64,000 bases of DNA. It comes from Phytoseiulus persimilis (lineage: Eukaryota; Arthropoda; Arachnida; Mesostigmata; Phytoseiidae). The notes under the pieces were generated by a model, which saw nothing but the letters and a program-made list of their open reading frames with translations, did not search any database and was not told where the DNA came from. Shown in pieces: positions 1-11,271 of this stretch; the first letter of the stretch is position 1, and every line of letters begins with the position of its first letter. The stretch lies in NCBI GenBank assembly GCA_037576195.1, contig JAQZDE010000063.1, positions 86,001-150,000 of the forward strand. Direction: 5' to 3'. The translations under genes and the position numbers were made by a program.

Positions 1-3000
1 GACATCTGAACCGGACATTTTCCGCCCACGGCTCGACTCCAGAGGAAAGTACCGGAGAAGGCCATGTCCGGGTAATTTGAAGCTCTAGTAATGATACCCT
101 GACCGTTGCCCGAGGGACTCGTTGGGTCTCTGAGAAACTCCGAGTACAGATTTGAGCTAAAAACTCTCAGTGCGGAAATCGAAATTGAACGTTACCAGGA
201 ATTTTCCAAGTTCAACCGAAACGGTGGGACGAAAAAGTGACCGAGGTTGAACGAAAGTTGTCTTCATCATTTTCTACTTCCTATCATCGTAAGTTATGAC
301 AAGAAAAAAGTGAAAACAACTGAGCGATCTTCTATCGCTAGATGCCGCATCTAAGATGCGGCGACGAAATTCGCTCGGCGGCTTCATTGTCTGCCTTGAA
401 TGTTCTCAGGATGATGGATTTCCGTTTCCCGTAGAACACGAAAGCGGAAAAGTCGAGTTGGGAGCCTTTTTCGTTGAGTTCGGTGGTTTTCCACGTCAGT
501 TGTGGTAGAAATTGTTTGTCGAACGGAAAAAATGGGAGAAGATGCAAGCTGCACTCCCGAAGAACACCTGATCGTTCGGAGTCTGAGGCAAGAAGGAGGA
601 ATCGCTCACTCAGTGTGATCGCTGAATTTGTTTAATGGTTGAAAAAATGTTGCACAAAGCCTTGTAACCTCCGTCAGTCTCACTTAAGCGAGGTAGGCCG
701 AGGGAAACCACGGCTCATTCTGCGCTTTCTCTATCGACAACGTCGAAAGCCTCGAATAATACGTCGATCAGTGCTCGGACACTCGGGAGTAGATTATAGG
801 CGGCTATAGACGATTGAAACTGCGAGAAGTACCTCTACAGTCTCTGAAGAACATCAGGATCGTCTCGAACGATGAGATAGCGGGGAACATGTTTGGCTGC
901 GATTCGGCGGCAAACGAAGGCCTCCGAACACAGGATCTGCCACACCCTGTCAAGACCGTCGAACACGCCGGTGGGAACATTATGGATTTTGGGTGCTTCT
1001 CCTCCAATCGGTAGGTCCGTTTCTCCGGAAAAGGGTGTTGATGACGCAAGAGGTGTTCCGAGCCATATTCCAGACGGTTATGCTGCCTTATGCCCAAGAC
1101 CAGTGGACGATCGGTGGATATTCCAACAGTCGGTTTTCAAAGTTTGTGAGAGATAGCTCATCAGCGGACGAGCCCGACTTCTGAGATGGCCTTCGCAGTC
1201 TCCCGACCTGACCCGCATGAACATCTCCTGTCTTCCAGGATGGATTTCTATAAGAACGAGAACCGTTCTTCAAATTTTCGCCTCTGTATTTATGGATCTG
1301 ATGTGAAGGCAGGCGAGACCTAGACACAAGGCTACATTGTACATTCAGTATACATGCTTGGTTTCGCGGTAATGAGATCAAGATCAGCAGGTGTCCTCTT
1401 TGGCTCGATCAGAGCCCACTGGAATTCACAAAGATGGACAATGTCGAACCCAGTGTCTCTGACATGCTGGAGCTAGTCAATAAACATGGTATCGGAAGAT
1501 GGAGGAACTTCGGAAGCCATATTTGGCTCAAATTTCACTCACCGATGAGATCTTTCTGAGGAAGTTCGCAGCGGAGTGGTTCTGCGGGCGGTTATCATGG
1601 ACTCGATTCCGTCGCGTGCCGTTCGCTTCGGTCGTACAGCACGGTTGAAATCAGGTTTGTGTTGAGAGTTCATTGCAGCCGAGCCAGCTGATTATCTGGT
1701 AGTGACAGTACTCAATCGCTTTCAACGGATATTTCTGGCAGCAATGGCCGCCGTTCTCTGCTAAAGGTTCTCAGAAGAGGTGAGTCAGGTTTTCAGAGGT
1801 CGGGAAGTCATCTTTCCCGACACCCAGACATTCGCGGTTCTGAACCAAAACGGGCGAATGGGGTCTGATGACTAGGCTCCCCCGAATCCAGCACATTCGG
1901 ATGATATCATTCGTGAAGACCTCCGACGCGGCTGCTCGTCACCGAGGAGATATCGATTGGGCATCCCGCGATTCGTACATTGCTGCTAACTCTATTGTGA
2001 ACAAGCCCTGTTCGAAATCGACACGGAGAGATTTCGCTGAGAACTTGTACCGAGATACTCCGCTGTGTTCACCTCGGTGCGCCCTGAGCCGTTGTCATCT
2101 CTGAGGTTGGCAGCGAGACCTTCCTATAGAGAATTTATCGGAAGACAGAATCTCCACCCAGGTGCTGTTGAGACGAGAGCCTCCATCGTTGCTCTGGCAG
2201 ATTCCTTAATGTCTGCTGCTCTTCCCGGTGATTTCATCTTTTGCTCTCGTCTTGCTGTTGCTGGAGCTTGAGCCTTTTGGTTCGCGTCATGGTCTCTTCT
2301 TGGCCCGAAGCAGCGAGTGGGATGCTTACTTCTAGCTAGTCGGTTAGCCAGCCGACTAACTTGCTCGCACACTCGCTCATCTCGTTCCGCGCTCGCTCGC
2401 TTTTTCGATCTAATGCAGCGAAAGCTGCTGCTGGTGCTGTCCAAGATGTGCGGGAAGAACCGACGGAAAGTGTGGCCTCCAGATGTTTAGGATGCCGACC
2501 GAGCGGGCTGCCGACCGACAACGACGGCGTTCCCTAGAGTCGAACCGGGACGGGAGACTGCTTGGAGGGAGGTAGACTGGGAGGACGGACGGACCCGAGG
2601 TGGAACCACATGGCTCGTTGTTTTGGACCGTCGAACTGACTAGTTGGCCTGTTGCTTGCCGGTTGATTTCCGAAGCAAGAACCTTTTTCTTGAGACAGTT
2701 GTACGACCGAGCCTCCAACAATTTCGGCCTCTGGGAAGCGAAAGTCGCCGAATTTCGAGAAGAGAACGTTGGCCGGGATACTCTCCGATTTAGAGGGTCT
2801 AGAACCCTCTTATTAGGGTCGTGATAGCCTTCCATGAATTTTTTTATGACGATTTCAAGCACAAAATGTGAGACTATAGAGACCGCTGATAGATAATAAT
2901 TTTGGTTCAATGCTGTTCGTATTCCGATCGGGGACAATCGTAGTGATAAAAGTTGAGTGGGGAACGTCAATAACTACTTCGTGAAAGCCGGCCTCGATAT

Positions 3001-4860
3001 GATGGAAGAGCGGAGAAATCAGCGCCTGATGGCTTGCGCAACGTGTTATACTTCCGTATGAGGATGAAATCAACACCTCCGTCGTATTGTGATCGTCGAG
3101 CTAACCCTCAAGTTTCTCGAGAGTACAGCGATACGCTGCCGCCAAGGAAAAAGGCGGAATTCCTGGAGATTGATGCATCGAGGAGGATGATTCACACGGC
3201 ACGGTCTGCTCTTTGCGTGGGCGGCGGAAGCACCTTGTTCTCTAAGAGAACCCAACACACCCGATTGAATTCTTGCCAATATTCCAGTCGTAGGATTTTG
3301 GAGCATCAAGTTCACAAGCACTGAGCCTGAGTTTCTAGTGGAAGCAGCTCAAAGTATTCCATTATCGACTTAATCGCGTGCGTTATCGAGACTCGCGTAA
3401 GACGAGCATAATCTGATTCCGCATCAATCAGCGGGAATCGAAATCCCCAGGTAACAAGTCTCGACAGTCCAAATCCGGAACTCATGATGAAGACCCCACC
3501 TGAATACGGGAACGCAGTGATCCGTAGCTCTTGCAAGTGCGTCACCTTGGTTGCTTGCGCTGAGTCTGACACTTTTCCGGCTCCGGGACCGAGTCACTCT
3601 CGGAACTAGCTTATGCAGATTCCGAGCCAGAAAGTTCCGACTCCACCGACTTCCGTTTGGATACTTGTTCCATTCTCAGTAAGACGCTTATGAGCTGCGG
3701 TGAAATTTTGGTCATTCTGTGAGCATCCGCACCTATGGGGCAATCAATGGTGAAGTTTCATTTGCATGCCTTGGAGCTATTGCGGATTTCCCGCGGACCA
3801 GGGCTCCTATAATATACGCGTTCTTTCATCACTGTCTTCATATTTCGAGTTGCCTGGATATCTTCCTCGGATTTGGGTCGAAATCGCTCTCCGACTCTAC
3901 ACTGGATCACTCAATAAAACTCTGACACAACTCTGACCTTAATATCTTCACATGATCCATCGGTCAGTCCATCAGTCTCTTCGCTCACACTTTCGTGTAG
4001 AAGGGCATTACAAGGATTTTGGAAGATCTTCATGATTCGTTCAACTGAAAAGCCGAGATCTACCTTCCGGACAAAAGATGCTCGGGGAAGAGATTCAGAG
4101 GTCGAAGGGAAAATATAGACTAGGCGACGGGCACTCGAAGTTATGCATAGCTCATTTCATAAACTTCGGCCTTGCAAGGGCTCTGGTAGATGCTTAAGAA
4201 AACATGAGTTCAACGCTCTAAATCTCTCAGCGGAGCTGGATAGTTTCAGAACAAAGATGCAGAACGAAGTAAGCGAGGTCCGTGCTCCACGAGTTCAGTA
4301 TTGAATAGTTTCGGTGGCTTTCGTGGACTTCTCCTCCCACTCAGGGGCTCTAAGGAGCAAGAAGGGTAAGTGAAGGATACTTCCAAGTTGGAAAATCTTC
4401 GACTTTCGGAGCAGGAGTCAGAATCTCTGCTCTAATCAGTCACCGACCGGGGAGCATGAGATGAAAGGATGGACTGAAGTCGATTGACCTGATCGACTCG
4501 TACAGGGATTCTCCATGACGATCGAAAGTTTCAAGATAAGGAGCGCTGCCGAGCGTGGCATGTGGTATCCGTCCAGAAAGTAGCGTCTATGTTTAGACGC
4601 CGTCCCCGGATATTTGATTGGCCATGCCTTCCATGGGACCTGGCGTTCGAACGATGCAAGCCGTGTTCGATCGAGGGCGAAGGAGGAAGCCTCTGTTGCA
4701 GGAACGAGCGCGCGGTTATTCCGAACAAAGGGGACGGATTCCTCAGATCGTGAAGCTATGACTGTTCCTTGCTGGAAGTCTTGATATGACATCGTATTCA
4801 GGGGTCATCGAGAAAAGAAGGTGAAAGCCGCCGCTTGTCTGTAGCGACTGCCCTTCTCTC
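1..4860. other. Intergenic stretch, no supported gene
   Basis: Only short open frames are present, most without an ATG, and none resembles a protein family I recognise on either strand. No run of exon-like frames joined by good splice sites was found. Small exons or a non-coding transcript cannot be excluded. The only structured item noticed is a short perfect palindrome near the left end. Confidence 0.5.
344..362. repeat. Perfect 19-bp palindrome
   Basis: GCCGCATCT is followed by a single A and then by its exact reverse complement AGATGCGGC, giving a 9-bp-arm palindrome with a 1-base centre. It could be a dimeric protein-binding site or chance. Nothing nearby assigns a role. Confidence 0.5.
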
Positions 4861-5840
4861 TGTTGCCGACGCGTCGCAGAGAGCGAGGGTGAGTGTGGGG
4901 AGAAGGAGGAGAGTGAGGACATAATGAGCGCCCACACTGAAGCTGGAAGAGGCTCCAGAACTTGTTTGTGTCGTTCTACCTTCCTCCATCGACATCGTTC
5001 TCTCGTTGTTTCTCGATGTTCTCTTCGTACTGTGGCTATTTTCGGGTGGTCGCCAGCCAGAAGAGTTGTCGGAGTTCACGGCGCATTCGGAACTCTCGGC
5101 TCAGAGCGAGGCGGTGCGGAGAGAGCGAGAGCGCGCCTACCAAGACTCAAGTCGCCTCAGAGCCAGCCAGCAGTTCGAGATACCGAAGCTTGGCATTTGT
5201 TTGTTCTTTACTTCTACTCCGTCGTCTTGTTCCTCCCCGTCATCTTCTCCTTGTTCAACTTCTCCTCGCGTTTTTCCTCCTCACAAGAACAGAGAGACAG
5301 TGCAGCCTTTGAGCCGTTCCGGCAACTGACTCAAGCGGGAGACCAACGCAAGCCAGCGCCCGATGGCTCGCTCTCTCGCTAGCTCTGGGAAGGAAGGGGA
5401 GACCGAAAGGGGGAGGAGACTATATCCTCCAAAAAGGGGAATCTTCTAGCCGAAAGCCTCTTAAAGCTCGTGATTGGCCAGGGCAAGCTTCTCCCTCGCT
5501 TAGGGTCTTTCCCGAACCAATGGCACCGCACCCGGTTCCGCTAGAACACATGCAAGTCTCGGGCTTCTGAAATGTTTACTCCCCGCCTTGGTCCAAGTTC
5601 CTCAAAGTTTGGATAGTCTCCGCGGACCACGGCTCGGAGCACGACGGGCACCGTCGGGCCGATCTTCGCTGACAAGTTTTCGGAGAATAACATCGCAACA
5701 GCCTGCGTCGGAACTGAAAGTCGTCAGCTCTCGCGCCAGCGCTCGAGAGTTCTGTGACGAAACCGTGGACGTTGACGACGCTCCAGATGAGTCGTCTCTC
5801 CATGCCGTGCTAGTTTGAAGTCCTGGTCGGTAAGTGGAGG
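4860..5840 (+). promoter_or_regulatory. Possible 5' end of a non-coding host transcript for the miR-1 cluster
   Basis: This stretch is unusually CT/GA-rich and contains a CCAAT box (GAACCAATGG near 5515). A consensus splice donor (GTAAGT) follows at about 5830, only 0.7 kb before the first miR-1 hairpin on the same strand. No conserved protein is encoded. A first exon spliced over or into the miRNA region would produce this pattern. The assignment is inference; transcript data are absent. Confidence 0.2.
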
Positions 5841-6201
5841 TTTCCTGCTCACGTTCCTTTCAACGCATTTCCGCCTATCTGAGCGATGTTCGATCTCCTC
5901 GGATCTTCATCTATGCTCGCCTTTTTCGAATCCTCTGCTCTGGATCGGTGACCGTTTGGATCGCCTAGAAACCTGTCGAGAGAATGGGAGTTTGCGGCTG
6001 CCCGCCTTCCGCAAATGTTCAGAACTTTTCCCGCTCTCATTAGAACTTTGACGATTCGCTCGGAATCTTGATTCGAAGCCTGATCCGTGGAACCATGCCG
6101 AAGGGGCTGTCGACGACAAGAGAATGTTTTGAGTAAACTTCCACCAAGAGGAAATCAGCTCACGTCCTGAGCGATCTCTGGTTTCCTTCCGTTTGTTGAG
6201 T

Positions 6202-6290
6202 GTTAAATGTAGAACAAGAAAAAAGAAAGCCGCTGACGCTGCGCCGCCTCTACTACGTCTCGACGGTGGTGATACCCTGTGTTTCGTTTC
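6202..6290 (+). repeat. Decayed fourth copy of the miR-1 repeat unit
   Basis: The 60-70 bp after 6229 (starting GCCGCTGACGC, through GCGCCGCCTCT and GATACC.TGTGTTTCGT) match the 3' flank of the first miR-1 hairpin at 6598-6660 closely. The bases just before it (TTAAATGTAGAACAAG) look like a mutated version of the mature arm TGGAATGTAAAGAAG. No matching 5' arm is seen, so it probably no longer folds. It indicates that the unit, flank included, was duplicated at least once more. Confidence 0.5.
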
Positions 6291-6534
6291 AGTCAGATTC
6301 CGAAGCGGTCCGAGAGTCGTTGTGCCTCATCTTATCCGATGTTTTCGATTCGACCCTCGACATTGGAACTCGCCATATCTACTTTCTCCCGTCCGAGCAT
6401 TGAAGTGTTGCGCAATATTCGTTCTCCTCGACGCCAAACGACCGAGCGGCCTCACAGCAGGATCAGGGTCAATCCCGACGGAGTATCGATCGCTCTGAGG
6501 CCGCTAACGGATTCATCTGATCGACTGGAGGTGT

Positions 6535-6608
6535 GGTGTCTGTAGTACTTCTTTGCGATCCCATATGACGATCAAATTATGGAATGTAAAGAAGATGCCG
6601 CCGACGCC
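6535..6608 (+). ncRNA. mir-1: miR-1 precursor hairpin, copy 1
   Basis: The 3' arm (mature from 6580) starts TGGAATGTAAAGAAG, identical to the first 15 bases of animal miR-1, then diverges (ATGCCGC instead of TATGGAG). The 5' arm CTTCTTT at 6550-6557 pairs with AAAGAAG. CCATA pairs with TATGG across a loop of about 12 nt. A lower stem is formed by GGTGTC (6535-6540) with GACGCC (6603-6608). The seed GGAATGT is intact, so targets should overlap those of canonical miR-1; the changed 3' end may weaken 3' pairing. miR-1 is the ancient muscle miRNA. The fold was judged by eye. Confidence 0.8.
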
Positions 6609-6907
6609 ATGCGCCGCCTCTGCCGCTACGCGTGGACGGCGATACCATGTGTTTCGTCTAGGTTCCAACCTTGGCGTTCTGGAGAACATCTTCAGCTCAC
6701 GATTCTGTATGGTGTCTATTGGCCCAATTGACTGCCATACATCAGGAGTCCCTCTGTCCGAATGTGGATAAATTTTTTGATGTTCATATTCTTCCGCTCC
6801 AATCCAAACCACGCTACCAGTGCATCCACGCTTCGCTCGCTTGCTCCCCAGTCTGTGAGAGCACCAACGAAGATGCACCGAAGCTCGCGATCGAGTCGAA
6901 GCGCGGC

Positions 6908-6974
6908 GTTTGCAGTACTTTTTTGCCATCCCATATGAAGAAAGTTTTATGGAATGTAAAAAAGTACGTGAAAC
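6908..6974 (+). ncRNA. mir-1: miR-1 precursor hairpin, copy 2 (variant)
   Basis: The mature arm begins at 6950 with TGGAATGTAAAAAAGTACG. It keeps the seed GGAATGT but carries G-to-A at position 12 relative to canonical miR-1. The opposite arm carries the matching change (TACTTTTTT instead of TACTTCTTT), so the stem stays paired. Outside this, GTAC/GTAC and GTTT/AAAC continue the helix around a 3x3 internal loop. The compensatory change argues that the hairpin has been under selection. It lies 370 bp after copy 1 and 219 bp before copy 3, on the same strand, so one primary transcript is likely. Confidence 0.8.
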
Positions 6975-7118
6975 TCCCATCTCCACCCAGACAGAAAATC
7001 GCTCTGTGAGACCGACCCGTGTGTTCTTGTGGTGCGACACCGGAACATCCCTGCGTTGAATTCGACGATACGGGGTCAGCCGTCCGAGCTTCCACCGGTC
7101 CGCTCTCCGTCTGGTCAG

Positions 7119-7200
7119 AGCGTGGCGTTTGCAGTACTTCTTTGCTATCCCATATTGGTAATGAATTATGGAATGTAAAGAAGTATGGAGGACCCACGCT
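7119..7200 (+). ncRNA. mir-1: miR-1 precursor hairpin, copy 3 (canonical mature)
   Basis: Bases 7169-7190 match, as I remember it, the complete 22-nt miR-1-3p of flies: TGGAATGTAAAGAAG then TATGGAG. The 5' arm GTACTTCTTT pairs with AAAGAAGTAT. CCATA/TATGG closes the apical part. AGCGTGG (7119-7125) pairs with the CCACGCT ending at 7200 as a basal stem, giving a precursor of about 80 nt with the mature strand on the 3' arm, as in other animals. In most bilaterians miR-1 is muscle-specific and often clustered with miR-133; no miR-133-like sequence was found in this window. Confidence 0.95.
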
Positions 7201-7931
7201 CCGAACATCCAACGTTGTCCCCGCAATCGGCTGTCCTCGATATGGCGTGACTCGAGATGGTCGAGGCACGCTCTCCGAGGCGAATCGTGCAGTTCGTACA
7301 GTTCACGATATCTCGCTTGCGTGGAACCTCATGAGATCACTCCGGCTGAACGAGGTGAGTGGTTCAAAGAGGCACATGTTGTCGCTTTCCAAAGAAAGTT
7401 TGTGATCGTATTCCGTCGACATCTGGTAGTGCTCTAGCGTTGTTTTGCTTTCGACTGAATCGGCGAAAACTCTTATCTTCCCGCCAGTCAGTCTCCGTTG
7501 AGAAAAACGTCTCGCCTCTGTTCGAGTCATGCATTCTACGAATAAGCTCATATCGAGTCTCATCTGCGGGTTGCTGTTCAACGCTCGACGACGACAAACT
7601 CTAGAGTGGATCTCTGAAGCGTTCGATGGAGCATTCGCAAAAACGAGCCGAAAACTCCGGCTTTCCGCTCTTCCCTCTTTATTCGTCCGTTCCCGTGACG
7701 CTCTGCAGGGGTTGTTCGAACACGATCGATCGACCTGGCATTCGGTTTCACTCTCGGCCTCAAATGAGTGGATGCTTCCTCTTGAGTCTAGATCGGGCTA
7801 TCTAGCCGTTCTCCCAGGTTTCCAAAGCTGGAGGCGTCGAAGATGAAGTTGGGAGGGCTCGCTTGCGTCCCGAACGAACGTCTTGGCAGCATGCCAGGCT
7901 GTCATCAACGAGCGAAAGGTTCGTTTGTAGT
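7201..7931. other. Spacer between miR-1 cluster and Sidestep-like gene
   Basis: No recognisable exon or repeat. It probably holds the 3' UTR of the minus-strand Ig gene and the end of the miR-1 primary transcript, which would converge here. Confidence 0.3.
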
Positions 7932-10900
7932 CTAAACTTGTCTCTCGACGCCGGCCCTCAGGGCCGAGCGACTGCAGCGGTGAGGTTGAGCAATCGTGAA
8001 AGCTAGCTCTTGCTGGCATCGCCTTCCATTTTTATTCCATCCCCTATCTAGGAGAGCTCGTCTTCGCACCACCAAAATAATTGCACCGCCGGCGGATACA
8101 ACAAGCACGAGACAGGCGGCGACGATCGCTGTGAAACAAGAACACACTGTTTGAGGAAGCAAACTGGAGAGTTCGATGTGATTCTTCCTCCAAACATCAG
8201 AGCCGATCACTAATGAATGCTCACTGTGAAACACACGGGATTCAGCAGACAGAATTCTTACCCCACCCCGCCTCAACGGTTCCCCACGGGTTCGTGCTCT
8301 CTCCAAACGGCGATGACAGCATTTCGGCGGTGGAGACATGGAACAGACTCCCACCCACATTGAGCAGATGTAACGTTCCTGGTGAAAGTGAACGAATGCG
8401 GATCCGAGAGCTATCAACGTGCCGTCCATAAACCACCCGGCCCGAGTGAACTTCTTTGGCCTGGACAAAGCCGAGGTTTCCAGAGCACTCGACTTCAATT
8501 TCAAAATGAGTCGTATCACTGATATGGCATTCTCGAGAGACACGACTGTTGCTCGGCTGTTCCGCTGAAAAATCAGAACAGAGTCGCGATTACCGGAGAT
8601 GCAGGATCCTAATTCAAGCTGATTTGATCTCATCAACGCTGAGAGCTCTTGGGTCGACTCGATGCCTCTCGAAAATGCCCTGAACTCCGTTCTGCTTACG
8701 TTTCGGTAGGAGATAGAAAACACACGGCGAGTTCTGGAACCCAACCCAGTTTGAGGCCCAACATTGAACGGAATGATGCAGAAGATCGCGGACATCCCGA
8801 ATCACCAGGGTCGAGTTTCGTTCGAGGAACACTCGTGAGCCGATTTTCCATCTGAAAAGATCCGCAGCCGGCGATGCGACAGACTCAGACGAGTTCCCTA
8901 ATTCACAGCGCAGAACGACCTGACGCTGGTTGAGCATGTCCACGAAAACGCTGTTCACTGAGTGGCCGGTTCGGCACCGCGGGGGATCTGCGGAAGCGAC
9001 ATGATAAATTGAGATTACGACATCAGCGGTTGCCTCGAGCAGTGCTGTTTCCAGGTTTTCCACTTCGAGGGTTCCGATCGATGTTATTCAGAATTCGAGC
9101 GAGGAACACAAAGAGCTGATGAGCCCGCTAGAACCTGGTCACCACGACCTTTCAGAGTTCACCGTTCATTCCAAACCTGGCCCCTGATCTGGAACGAATC
9201 ATTCAGCACAACCGTGAAGAGGACTCTTACACTGAACCCTGATGGCGAGCTGATTGCTGGCGGCCACCAGAGTCCGCTTGTGAAGTTGGCTCTCGATATT
9301 ACAGCTATAGTGGCCTTCATCTTTGAAAGTGACATTTCGTAACACGAGGTAGCCCACCGATGTCGAAGAATGGCCTCGAATTGGCGTTCTGTCTTTGAAC
9401 CACGTCACGTCAACATCACGCTTCCTGTAATTCGAGTAGGAAGAATGTTATCTGGACACCCGCGTTGCGTTCGACCCATGGATGACCAGAACCACTGGAA
9501 ATGTCGAGAAATCTTGTCAAATCGTTGAATACGGAACATCCGATCAATCACTTGTGGCAGACGCGAGTTCCGTCCAGAAAACAGTCATCACGCTGTGAAA
9601 GTCTCTATTGTAGTCGACGTCGGAAGGATGGATTCGGATCGATACCGAGTTTGATGGATGAGATGTGAAAAAAAAAGTGACTTCAGAGAATCAAACGAGT
9701 GCTGCAGAGCGATTCAGGGTGGAGATTATCTCAAAACTTACGGAATCCAATCGGGTAGGTTCGCTAGGAGGCGACATTCAAAGAAGATGTCGGAGCCCCT
9801 TTTGATGCGTGACGCGTTGAGGCCACGACCCAGCGAGAGCTGGACCTCGGGGCCCTCTGAAGAAAAAGCGACTTAGGACCACAAACCCATCTTTGATAGG
9901 AATCTCGCAGTATAAACATACTAAGAATAACATCGGCTGAGCTATGAGGCAGGCGAGAAGCATCGGACCGCCGATACGACTAAGCATTCGAATCTCTAAA
10001 ACGCCTTTCGCCTCTATAGCTCTGGCAGCTTTCGGGCTGGAGGCTCTCCAGCGATGAGTTCCAACAACATTGCTTATCCTCCTCATAGTCGAGCAGCGTT
10101 CCATTCTGCCCGGCTGGGCACTCCTTTCCCAGGCACGGGTCTGCTGAAAAACCAAGACGAGAGACCGGGACCCCATTTTCTTTGATGAGCATGATCGCAA
10201 GCCTTAACTGTCTCTATCCCCTCAAGGTTTGTTTGAGAATCTTGAACAGGAAAAACCTGATGTTGCCTAGTTCCGAGGTAGTGAATGGTAGATGAATTAG
10301 TTTCTCGTTCAAGAGGGGCGCTCTTCCCTTAGCATCAGTGTGGAACCAACTTGGGTCTCGGAGATCTCTCAAACCTCTCCATCGGGAACGGCTTCGATCT
10401 CACTGAATCCAATGATTTCCGAAATCCGGCGAGTCAGCACCGCAATCTTCTAACAGCCACTCTTCACGATTCTCGGGAGGGCTCCCTCCGAATTCCACGA
10501 AAAATCATGGAATTGAGATGCCACAGCGGATCACTCGTGAGCTCAGCCAACATGGCTGGAATCCCTTCGGCAGGATCCTTCACGGGTCGGCCAAAATTTT
10601 GGACTCACGCAGAGAACGACATCTCTAGGTTGAATGCTATTTCTCTCAAGGAAGCGATATACCCGCTGACCGTCGTATCAGAGACCCTCGTTTGAGCGTG
10701 GAAGAGAAACTCATTTTTCACCGCCCCCTCTTTTCCGGAGAAAGTTCTATCCGCTCACCGATGCCTAAGAGGAATCAGTGACAGCCATTGTGAGTATAGA
10801 AGTTATGATATACTTTTCCATTGAAACCCGGCATGTAGATTCGCGCTACTTCCCAGAGGGCCTCAAGACAACCGAGATGACCCGTTGGCGTTCCAAATCA

Positions 10901-11271
10901 TAACGTGGCTCGAGAGTTACAGTTTTCAGATTGGAAACTTATTGAGAGATGGCTCCCTCCCTTGTTCAGTCAGGAAGACTCACTGATCAATTGGAGGAAT
11001 GTATGCGTTTCTATCTGCTTGTGAGGCATCTGGGGATTTGCAGCTCTGCATTCGAGGCGAAGTCCTTTCTGAGAAGCGTCGGGAGTGAATACGAGTACAC
11101 TCAACGATGTTGGCTCTCCTGGACGGAAAATTGATTCCGCCATATTTTGTTGATGTAGGGTCCACCAAATCGTTGGAGGTGGTCGCGATCCATGCACTAA
11201 ACAGTGAATCTCTGACGGTACACCCTCCAGCAAAGGAGACGGTGTATCGATCCGAATGGTCTGAGGAGGGG
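7932..11271 (-). CDS. Sidestep-like immunoglobulin transmembrane receptor (C-terminal part of gene)
   Basis: Exons on the minus strand: 11271-10984 (Ig2), 9856-9742 and 9424-9231 (Ig3), 8987-8700 (Ig4), 8564-8262 (FN3-like), 8128-7932 (membrane segment and tail); all junctions agree in phase. Ig2 has EIHCLVHGSRPPPTIWW and LRLECRAANP. Ig3 shows DIFFECRLLAN then VTWF and DEGHYSCNIES. Ig4 ends with CWASNWVGFQNSPCVF, the signature I associate with Drosophila Sidestep and its paralogues, which bind Beaten-path proteins in axon guidance. One hydrophobic helix (AIVAACLVLVVSAGGAIILV) is followed by only about 40 cytoplasmic residues. The first V-type Ig and signal peptide exons were not located upstream, so the gene is listed from Ig2. 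About 461 residues are covered. An intron within the FN3-like exon is possible. Confidence 0.75.

Noticed and set aside
338-547. Minus open frame with fairly balanced composition near the left end
   Set aside because: Starts with TTG, matches no known family, and has no convincing splice partner; left unannotated.
6085-6115. GAAGGGGCTG near 6.1 kb as a miR-133 partner of miR-1
   Set aside because: Does not match the miR-133 mature sequence (TTGGTCCCC...) on either strand and has no hairpin.
9980-10192. Cys-rich minus frame (DPCLGKECPAG) as a small secreted protein
   Set aside because: Lies inside an intron of the Sidestep-like gene, has no signal peptide, and no cysteine-spacing family I recognise; kept out for lack of support.
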